Shown in pieces: positions 6,823 to 14,040 of a stretch of DNA of 14,040 nucleotides. The position numbers and the translations under genes were made by a program. The notes under the pieces were generated by a model. The model was given only the letters and a program-made list of their open reading frames with translations. It made no database searches and was not told where the DNA came from. The stretch covers positions 1-14,040 of the forward strand of contig JFHB01000375.1 in the NCBI GenBank assembly GCA_000729835.1. Direction: 5' to 3'. Position 1 is the stretch's first letter, and every line of letters starts with the position of its first letter. Origin of the DNA: Atkinsonella hypoxylon. Its lineage: Eukaryota; Ascomycota; Sordariomycetes; Hypocreales; Clavicipitaceae.

Positions 6823-9260
6823 ATGACCCTGCCCGACGAGACACCAGGGAATGCTTCTCGAGGAAGACGGCGCTCACACCATGCCTGCTTTACGTGTCGG
6901 TCAGTACTCGAATGTGTTCTCTAATTTTATACTGAACTTTCCATTCACTCATGGCAAAATATATTAGAAGAAAAAAAACGCGGTGTCCGGCCGAAAAACC
7001 GTCTTGTTCGAGCTGTGTACGGTTGAAGCAGCCATGCTCATACCCACCCCCGGCCAAATCTGCAAGGAGTGGGCGATCTGTAGGTTTCGACCTCTTGTCA
7101 CTGAACTTTGTCTCTGTATTTTTTTATTAACATCCATCAAGGAGGAGAGATTAGCGCATCTCGAAGAGAAACTGGATCTCCTCTTAACTGGGAGGTTGGA
7201 CAGACGACGCCTATCATATCAAGTTTAGACCTTCTGACCAGGTTGAAAAGGCCGAGTCAAATGACACGACCACAGCCAACATCAGACGATGCAGCTGTAT
7301 TTTCTGAGAAATCTCTGTCAGTTACACCACCCGCGATCGAGAATCAGAATCCCTTTGCCTACAATAGTCAACCCTCATCTCTCGTACTTGAGCCTGAAAC
7401 GTCGCAAATTCGACCAGGCGCGCCAGATATTGCCCTTGGTGTTCGCTTATATTTCGAGTTCTGCCATCGGCAACCAATATGGTGCTTTGAGCGTGATGAG
7501 GTCAGCAATCTTGGAGAACTGTCTGATGAGCTCGCTTGTAGTATTCTGGCTGTCACCTCACGCTTTTCGCGAAGGGCTGAGGAGCTCCAGCTCTACGGGG
7601 ATAATGCCAGGAGTCTAATCATGGTCCGCATTGCGAATGGAACCGTTGGACTGGCAACAATTGAGAGTCTGTGTCTACTATCATACTCTTCCTTCATCGG
7701 TGAGAAAGCTTCATTTTTTTACCCCATCTAAAACTATCCCTAAGTTGACTGTCTAGACGGAAATGTTCATCTGGGTCAGTTTCACCTGGGTCTGGCTCTT
7801 CAACTCTGTCGATCCGCAATGTTAGATCTGGATGCAAGTTATAGTGCAAACGATGTTTCTGTCGAGCGCAAGAAGCGGGTGTTTTGGAGTCTTCAAATCC
7901 TTAACCAGTACCATGGTCGCCAGACTGGTATTCTGAGCACTTCGACACAAATCTGGCGCCAATCTTTCTCGTCAAGTAGCGGAGATCACAGAGCTGCTTT
8001 GGGGGTCGATTCCAAGGCACCGCCTCTTCCTGTCGACGATATAGGCCACACAATACCTAGTGAACCTGGCATTTGGAACACCAGTGTTCAAGTTGGATGG
8101 GTATGGAGCCGTGTTAGAAAATATGTTTCAGACTGCGCCTACGGCATTTTTCGAGAACCGTGGCGACGGGATTCTACATATGCTGCGGTGTTGTCAGACT
8201 TCATGGATGCTGAAAACAGCATTCCGATGTGTCACCGCTACGACTCGGTTAAATTCTATGAGCAAAAAGTTGAGGATGTGAGAATGAATAGGGATTACTG
8301 GACGACTTGGCTGAAAGAGCAATTCACCTACCACGCCATACCGACTGTTCTCAACCACCCGTTCCTTTACATTGTTGGGGCGCAACACAATCCCAACTTG
8401 GCTATTCCAAACACGTTCTGGAGGCGGTCCTCAGAGCTAGCTCTCATCCATGCTACTTGGATTGTCCGAATGATCGACATGGTTCTCGACAAACAAGTCC
8501 ATCTAACTGACCCTTTTTTCGGACATATTGCGGCCATCGCTGCTACGGTGCACCTTTACTACTGTTGCGCGGCTGCTTCAAAGTTGAAACATAAGTCCAA
8601 TGCAGATTTCGCAAAATGTCGGAAATTTTTGAAGAGCTTTATTCCCTTTTCGTCGGCCTGCAGAGCTCTGGTACGCAGTGCTACGTAATATCATTTTTGC
8701 TATAAAACGCGCTAACGATTGAGTAGGATCACAATCTCGATAAAATGACCCGGATTGCTGCTGGATCCGAAACCAACGACGTAGAAGACTGGATGCCATC
8801 CAGAATCTACCTCAGTGTACCTTTAATGTGGAATATACTACAGTTCAATTGCACCGCTGATTCTCGCGAATTTGCCAGCACTGGACTATTAGACGCCTCT
8901 TTAGCTGCAACAGTTGGGCATCAAGACGAAGACGAAATGACCACATTGGACATTATTGTGGCAACATCGCCTGAAATCACCGTTAATACCGCGGATGGTG
9001 GCCAAGATGCGCCTACTCTTTCATACAAATGCACGATGAATGCGTCACCGGGGTCTCGTGTCAACACAAGTAATGAGCTATCTGCTGAACAGGTCGACAG
9101 CTTGACTTTCAACACTACTCCGTGGTTGTATGCGGATACGTCCCAATTCGACAACATGGTGGGTTTGGTGTACCACGATGCGCGCTCCAGCGTAGGTAAT
9201 ACGAATCAGTCATATTGGGTTAGTGGGGGCTTTAATGACAGCATTTTCGATTATATTTAG
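6823..9260 (+). CDS. Zn2Cys6 fungal transcription factor, candidate cluster regulator
   Basis: Predicted nuclear DNA-binding regulator of about 715 residues. Proposed exons are 6823-6899, 6968-7079, 7142-7194, 7242-7699, 7757-8670 and 8727-9260. The zinc cluster is Cys22, 25, 32, 39, 42 and 49 (C-x2-C-x6-C-x6-C-x2-C-x6-C), split by the first intron just after Cys25. A coiled-coil linker EERLAHLEEKLDLLL follows at 64-78. A fungal-specific regulatory domain starts near residue 147 (GVRLYFEFCHRQPIW) and continues past SSFIDGNVHLGQ (spliced across intron 4). The C-terminal third is Asp/Thr/Ser-rich and may activate transcription. Introns 1, 2, 4 and 5 have good GT-AG sites and restore frame. Intron 3 is uncertain: its donor GTTGGA is weak, and acceptors at 7241 or 7250 both keep frame (715 or 712 residues). 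Without splicing there the protein would stop at 7228. Its position beside the Rieske gene suggests it controls the cluster, which is inferred. Confidence 0.85.
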
Positions 9261-9789
9261 AGCTCTAGCTAGCGACATGGGTCATCTATTAAGATCCATA
9301 ATCCCGGGGACAATACTTGGTCTTTGTATGTTATTATTGCTATCTGGCTGAAAGATTCTCAGTTCAAGTTCATCCATCAGACATCTAATGTCAAGTTATC
9401 TGTAATTGCTCGTCCTGACCATGTCCGTGGAAGGCATTGGTTGCTCTCCTAATGGAGCATACGGGAAGCCAGATTCTGGGGTAGTTTATTAGGGGGCCCC
9501 CAGCTAGACCCTACCTGTTCCCTAATATGGTAATCTGACTGCATCTCGTGCAGTTAGTGGCAATAACGAGTTGGGTTGCCACCTGCTGCTAGCCATAAAT
9601 GGCCCTATTGGTTGGTAATCATTATGATGTGTATGATGCACCAGAAACGGATCAAGTCGGGTGACGACGCGTATGTGGAACCGGATTTGCCCAGCAGCGA
9701 GCCATCACGAGAAGCCTTAGCTATGATTCTGCTCCAATCATCTAAATGGAACAAATATTTAACAAAAATGGGCAAATATCTAGTCTAGA
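9261..9789. other. Non-coding stretch after the regulator gene
   Basis: No credible gene is present. The first part should include the regulator's 3' UTR. A perfect 10-bp palindrome GGGGGCCCCC lies at 9494-9503, and a small hairpin (ACTGCA-TCTCG-TGCAGT) lies at about 9539-9555. An ORF at 9576-9788 has no recognisable features, and reading on in other frames meets frequent stops, so this looks like decayed or anonymous intergenic DNA. Confidence 0.45.
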
Positions 9790-10350
9790 TTGGTGGTGGC
9801 TCTTGGCGAGGCATCTCCAGCTCACACACCGGTCAGGCGACTTTGGTGTGCACAGCGATCAGCAGAAACAAAGACAAGCTTGAGGTTTGTATGTATGGCA
9901 TGCCACCTTGCATATGTGTTCGACACAGCCCGACACAGCCCGACACAGCCCGACCCCGGAGCCAGCGATTTTGATTACACTGAAACGGACGCAATCCCCC
10001 GTAGTTCTCTTCCACCCCCCTTCCAGATCTTGGCTGTTCTTTTGCACACACCACCATGTCGCACGTTAATACGATCGTCGATGTGCATCCTCTTTTGTGG
10101 CTGCCGCTACATGACTTCGCACGACGCGAAAGAAGAGATTCCTCCGGCTCTGGCAACTATATATAATACAATATGGTCACTCAGTATCCCGTCAGTACGA
10201 CTGTTATTTGGCATGGCCGCAGAATTGCCAGATTCTGATAGCATGGGAAATGTGGCTAAGGGGAAGTTGCCGAGTCAGTTTTATTATTTCTGCCAGAGTC
10301 GCACGACGTTAGACTCAGTGACATAAATTCCTGGCTAGCTATTTGTTTTG
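9790..10350. other. Anonymous region with chance ORFs
   Basis: A 178-codon plus-strand reading frame (9790-10326) starts with TTG, is rich in Cys, Pro and Ser of no recognised pattern, and includes translated tandem repeats, so I do not call it a gene. In another frame ATG at 10056 in a strong context (CCACCATG), preceded by a pyrimidine-rich stretch, opens a 36-codon ORF (10056-10166) beginning MSHVNTIVDV; it could be a small gene or a first exon, but no clear donor continues it. Confidence 0.3.
9921..9954 (+). repeat. Three-and-a-half copies of a 10-bp tandem repeat
   Basis: CGACACAGCC occurs three times without change (9921-9950), followed by a partial CGAC. It is a minisatellite-like array. 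Copy number could vary between strains through replication slippage. Confidence 0.9.
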
Positions 10351-10817
10351 TAAGTGATAGGATAATTATCAGGCCATGCAGGGCTATTAAAGACTAATAT
10401 TTTTCCTTCACTATTATTCCGTATTGTGGGAATAATCGGAAGAGGTCCTTGTGCGGGCCCTGGTAATAGAGCTAGGTGTCGGAACTACCCACGCACAAAA
10501 GAAGTGCTTTTTGCGCCGCTCTACGTGACGCTGTCGCCATGCCCGCCTCTAATCACGATACTAACAACATTTAGCGTACTATCCTCATCGCTGAACTGGA
10601 TGTGCGTTGCATGATTTTGTTTTGGGGTCGAGCTGTCGGTACTATCGCAGCAGTTCTGCCAGACGCGAACCGGCTGGTGGTTCGAGGCATAGTCATCGCG
10701 AGGAGGGTTTGCCCAGCCTGCATCTGCTGCAACGCGGTCCTTCCACAATCAGCTAGAACCCCAGTCTCATGATGTCTCAACAAGGTCTATACCATTATTG
10801 AAAGGAGCATAAGACGC
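10351..10817. other. Intergenic DNA with a perfect hairpin
   Basis: No gene is recognised. A perfect 8-bp inverted repeat, ATTATTCC and GGAATAAT around an 8-base loop, is at 10413-10436. Several short ORFs on both strands (10426-10614, 10521-10748, 10571-10783) overlap one another and look random. Confidence 0.35.
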
Positions 10818-11066
10818 ATGCTCCGTACACGGGCGAGTTCCTGCATCAGTGAGGTTGGATTCTGCATGGACGAGATATCTATTCGACGGATTGGAAAGGA
10901 TTTCGCCGACCGCAATGCTATCTCGCTTTTCTTAGGACTTACAGACCTCTCCTTAGGTGAGCGTTGGACAGAACTTGTTAACGAGCTGATGTCGGCTTGG
11001 GAATCTCCGCAGTTCGAATTTGATTTCCCACTAACTGAACAACAGCATATTAGCATCAAGATTTAA
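10818..11066 (+). CDS. Unrecognised 82-residue ORF, possible gene relic
   Basis: The reading frame begins MLRTRASSCISEVGF and has a balanced, protein-like composition, with a predicted amphipathic stretch (SLGERWTELVNELMSAWE) and acidic/aromatic residues near the end (ESPQFEFDFPLTEQQ). I recognise no family. It has no obvious promoter or splice sites joining it to neighbours and lies in a decaying gene-poor region, so it may be a leftover exon of a broken gene or chance. A minus-strand ORF covers the same bases (10787-11059) but is low-complexity Ser/Arg/Met-rich and less protein-like. Confidence 0.25.
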   Translation: MLRTRASSCISEVGFCMDEISIRRIGKDFADRNAISLFLGLTDLSLGERWTELVNELMSAWESPQFEFDFPLTEQQHISIKI

Positions 11067-11489
11067 GCCTGGGAGAAATGAGTGCGAACCCGGCTTCGCC
11101 AGCATTAGATCAGCATCTGGCGCCCATGGTCGCTTTGTGGATGGATGTTGACGGCAGGGCCTCAAAGCTTGATACCAGTCATCAATGTCACTCCACATGG
11201 TTCAATAGTCCAGAAACCTGTAGATCGCTAGATGACAACCCCGCTTGGTGTGGTTGCCCGTGCAGTTCTAGAAGAGAGATGTTGTTCTGACGCCATAGGT
11301 TTATTTGTTTCTCCAGATCAAAAATAAATCCTGAGTATAAACCTCTTAACAAGTGGGGGACAGCCATGAGGGTTGTTGCTCAGGCAACGGGTTTACAATA
11401 CAACCCCTGTTTGATTTTACAATGATACAAGCCCCGCTTTTATACAGCTGCAACTGGCGCATTTGGGCTACCGCTGTTAGAGAGGTACA
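11067..11489. other. Non-coding stretch with a short inverted repeat
   Basis: Two short plus-strand ORFs (11078-11290 and 11353-11556) have no recognisable features. AGGTTTAT at 11297-11304 pairs with ATAAACCT at 11337-11344 around a 32-base loop. I see no gene. Confidence 0.35.
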
Positions 11490-12020
11490 GGAAGAATATA
11501 TAAGGATTAAGCGCTACCTAAAGATACTTATTTCTCTATATAATTCTGTTTTATAATCTAAAGTATCTGCTGATCCTACTCTATATCTCACTCAATTTCT
11601 GATCTAATATCTGATCAGTTTAAACCCTCCCTGCAAGATAGATACCTAGGTATAGAAAATCATTCAGGGGTAGTGAGCAGTAAACAAGACAAACGATACA
11701 AACACACTACCAGAACGGCCTCCATAGCGAACAAATTGGACAAGGACATAAATCGTCACAGAATAAGCCGTGTCACACTATGCAGGCATTTGGCATAGAA
11801 CGGACTCCAATTGGCTGGATTTCCCTCCCCGTGAAAGTGATTGATCGCTATAGGTCCTAGTAGGAGTCTACATCTCGCCCGACCATTTTTCTACACATAA
11901 TACATTGTGTAGGTTAGACCTTATCTTAGAGTAGTTAAATCTAATAGATTATGTAAATGTAATAGGGGAGTAAAGCTAACAAGTACTATAGTTCCCAATA
12001 TATTTATATTGGAGTTGCTT
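11490..12020. repeat. Second A+T-rich degraded stretch
   Basis: Composition drifts again to A+T-rich with TATATA words and scattered stops, though less extreme than at the left edge. The parts at about 11490-11640 and 11890-12015 are the most A+T-rich. No ORF of note is present. It probably marks RIP-mutated repeat remains, by analogy with the left-edge island; no element can be identified. Confidence 0.5.
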
Positions 12021-12611
12021 CTACTGCTGTAGGTCACGGAAACATGCCACAAAAATTGCGACCAGGCCACGCCACACTAAATACTCGGCTAGACCCCCCT
12101 ATACCGTGCAACAAAACAAGTACATGTTTACAGCAGTAAGTCACGGGTTCTGCGACTAAAGAGGAGCGTTTCTTAGATATCGTAAACAGCGCGATTCTAG
12201 CACGTAACAGGACCAGTCTGTCCCTTATATCGCCCAGAGACTCTACTAGATGTACCTGACGTAACATTATGAGTTCATGAGTAGCTTCACTGAGTGGAAT
12301 TGGTAGAATTGGTGCCTAAGAGGCGAAATCTTAATGACGTTGACTGCCGACTAGAGTCTCTACTAGCTTGAGGGAGAATCATTTAATTGAGCCCGTCTTC
12401 ATACCTGTGACCTAAGCCCTGTGATTATCGGGCCTCATAGGATCTTTCTGTAAGCATCGTCAACAGCTTCACATGATTTCTTGATTGGGGCAATCAATCT
12501 CTCTCTTACATGGTCCAAAACGCTTGTATCATCTTATACCTCCATCGAGCGCAACCTGACTGGCAGCCATAACTTCTGAAAGATTTTGCAGCAGGTCCAA
12601 CAAGGCATGGA
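12021..12611. other. Intergenic DNA with small inverted and direct repeats
   Basis: TACTGCTGTA at 12022-12031 is the exact reverse complement of TACAGCAGTA at 12129-12138, and each is followed by a near-identical GTCACGG block, so a 117-bp unit has terminal-repeat-like ends. It could be part of a small transposon relic. A minus-strand ORF at 12034-12267 spans it without family features. The right part should contain the 3' UTR of the thiolase-like gene. Confidence 0.35.
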
Positions 12612-14040
12612 TTATAGTTTCACATTTGATGCCAAAAAGAATAGATTTCTTTGATCTCCCCCAGCTACTACATGGCCAAATTTGCCAATATTCTCGGACA
12701 ACTTACTGGCTAGCTGATTTAGAGTTTGAGGATCTCCATGATTGGCTAGGAATCTCTGACCACTGCCTAGGAGTCGGCCAACAATAAGGCCAATGCCTGG
12801 CGTGCCGTCGCGGTTATATTCAATGGTGTATGTCTGAAACTTGGTTAATTGTCTTTGCTTCACAGCCTGGAGTATGACCATACCTCTATCGCTGCAGGCC
12901 CTTCTGCATTGTCGACAAAACGCGGACTATACTCATCCACAATATTTGGCAAGGGGTTCCTCGTGGGATAACTCCTATTGTCACCTCTTGGGCTTGCCGA
13001 TAAGCATAAGGCATGCTGGTATGTAAGCATGCCGCCATTTGCAAGAATTAAACCAGTTTTATGTTTCTTTGAACGTAAGGCTCGAGACATGGCAGTAATG
13101 GCCTGCGTCTTGTCAGCTGAGTTCTCTCTGCCACTTTCGGTTTCGTCGGTTTATAAGAAATCTAAGTCCAACCTAGTCGGGGAAAGAGAGGTGGCATACA
13201 TGCATTGAGTAATTGTTACCGGCACCACCGAAAGACGTTAAGCCTCCAAGGAGGGTGATGGGTTTTTGCCATGATGTGGTGGACAGACCAACATGGTCAC
13301 AGGCAAGCTTTGGAACGATGGGAAAGCATCTGGATATTCGTCAGCGATGAACTGTTTCTCGGGGATTTTATGTACTCAACTTACGAGTAAAAGTCATAAC
13401 AGTCAATATCGGCGGTGGACAGACCGGATACGTCTAACGCAGCGTCAATGGATTTGCAGATAGCTTCACTCTTGTAGAGATATCGCCTTTTCCAGACTAT
13501 TCATGTTCACAGTCAGCAAATTGGTTTGGAAGTGGCGGTTTCATGGGCAAATGAGACTAACAATCATCCTGTTCGTGAGTTCCAGCGCCTCCAAGTACGT
13601 ATACCCATTTATCCTTAGAAATCCCAAGCCTTGCGGCATTCTCGGTAGAGGTCAGAATACATGCCGCAGATAGATTGACACCATTGAATGCATTCATAAG
13701 CAATGGATCTAATCCGCGTCAGTAGATGGTTGGTACTCAAGTATAGGAGTGGAGAGGCTCACATGGATCACAAATCATTCTATTCTTACTCGATAGGCGC
13801 CCTATTTGTTCCGCAGTGTTTACAGGTTGCTTGTAATTCCAAGAATATTGGTTTTCAGAGCTAATTTTGGCGAATGTGGAATACATTCTTGCCGATTCCC
13901 ATTCGTTCTGGCTGGCAGATTGGCCGATGTGGGCACGTCGACCATTTTCATACAGTGGATAAACATGTATAGGAAGACCCATGGAGTGTAATGTGCCAAG
14001 ACCTTGGAGCATAAGCTTTTGATTAACTTCCAAAAAAAAA
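12612..14040 (-). CDS. Thiolase-like protein (TLP1 / acetyl-CoA acetyltransferase type), 5' truncated by window edge
   Basis: About 366 C-terminal residues of a thiolase-superfamily protein are visible; the start lies beyond 14040. Exons in gene order are 14040-13763, 13708-13562, 13496-13385, 13329-13200, 13102-12884 and 12833-12612, joined by five GT-AG introns of 54, 65, 55, 97 and 50 bp. Every junction keeps frame with no internal stop, so the gene looks intact. Recognisable blocks are GLPIHVYPLYENGRRAH, DPYPLLMNAFNGVNLSAAC, KWVYVLGGAG, DIDCYDFYSCFPIVPKLAC, GGLTSFGGAGNNYSMH and ILANGGMLTYQH. The end, from YTIEYNRDGTPG to RNLFFLASNVKL, matches the additional C-terminal domain of thiolase-like protein type 1. 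The C-terminal catalytic Cys block of classical thiolases (CxG) reads ANGG here, so ordinary thiolysis or condensation is doubtful; an acyl-CoA-related role is inferred. At the right edge, a T-run followed by GGAAG could be coding or an intron acceptor. Confidence 0.88.

Noticed and set aside
9790..10326. 178-codon plus-strand ORF
   Set aside because: It starts at TTG, runs through a tandem repeat and has no domain-like pattern, so I treat it as chance.
12420..12440. ATTATCGGGCC as a possible retrotransposon primer-binding site
   Set aside because: The match is short and no flanking long terminal repeat or reverse transcriptase could be seen.
12612..14040. The thiolase-like region as a pseudogene
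   Set aside because: The minus-strand ORFs look broken at first, but five introns with proper GT-AG sites join them into one open frame that follows the family blocks in order.
1..14040. tRNA, rRNA or CRISPR arrays
   Set aside because: No cloverleaf with T-loop GGTTCGAATCC-like sequence, no rRNA stretches and no regularly spaced direct repeats were found by eye.

Overview
The window looks like nuclear DNA from a filamentous ascomycete (Pezizomycotina). Its genes carry short GT-AG introns of roughly 47-97 bp with CTGAC or CTAAC-like branch sites, one gene encodes a fungal Zn2Cys6 regulator, and two very A+T-rich, ORF-free islands resemble transposon remains degraded by repeat-induced point mutation (RIP).

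Layout. 1-940 is an A+T-rich island, followed at about 933-1335 by a mosaic of degenerate direct and inverted repeats. 1565-4063 (minus) is an intronless gene for a dimethylglycine oxidase-type flavoprotein with a folate domain. A 690 bp divergent promoter (4064-4753) carries three CACGTG boxes and two inverted CGG/CCG sites. 4754-6056 (plus, one intron) encodes a Rieske non-haem iron oxygenase of the glycine betaine/choline/carnitine oxygenase group. 6823-9260 (plus, about five introns) encodes a Zn2Cys6 transcription factor. 9261-12611 is gene-poor with a second A+T-rich stretch. 12612-14040 (minus, five introns in view) is the 3' part of a gene for a thiolase-like protein of the TLP1 / 'acetyl-CoA acetyltransferase' type; its 5' end lies beyond the right edge.

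How the genes may work together. The central three genes look like a compact quaternary-amine catabolic cluster. The Rieske enzyme would demethylate glycine betaine (or a related betaine) to dimethylglycine, releasing formaldehyde. The flavoprotein would then oxidise dimethylglycine to sarcosine and pass the one-carbon unit to tetrahydrofolate. The adjacent Zn2Cys6 protein is a candidate pathway regulator acting on the shared promoter. No electron-donating reductase and no sarcosine-oxidising enzyme is visible here. The flavoprotein resembles actinobacterial dimethylglycine oxidase so closely, from end to end and without introns, that bacterial origin by horizontal transfer is a serious hypothesis. 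The thiolase-like gene sits across 3.3 kb of degraded DNA, so nothing in the sequence ties it to the cluster.
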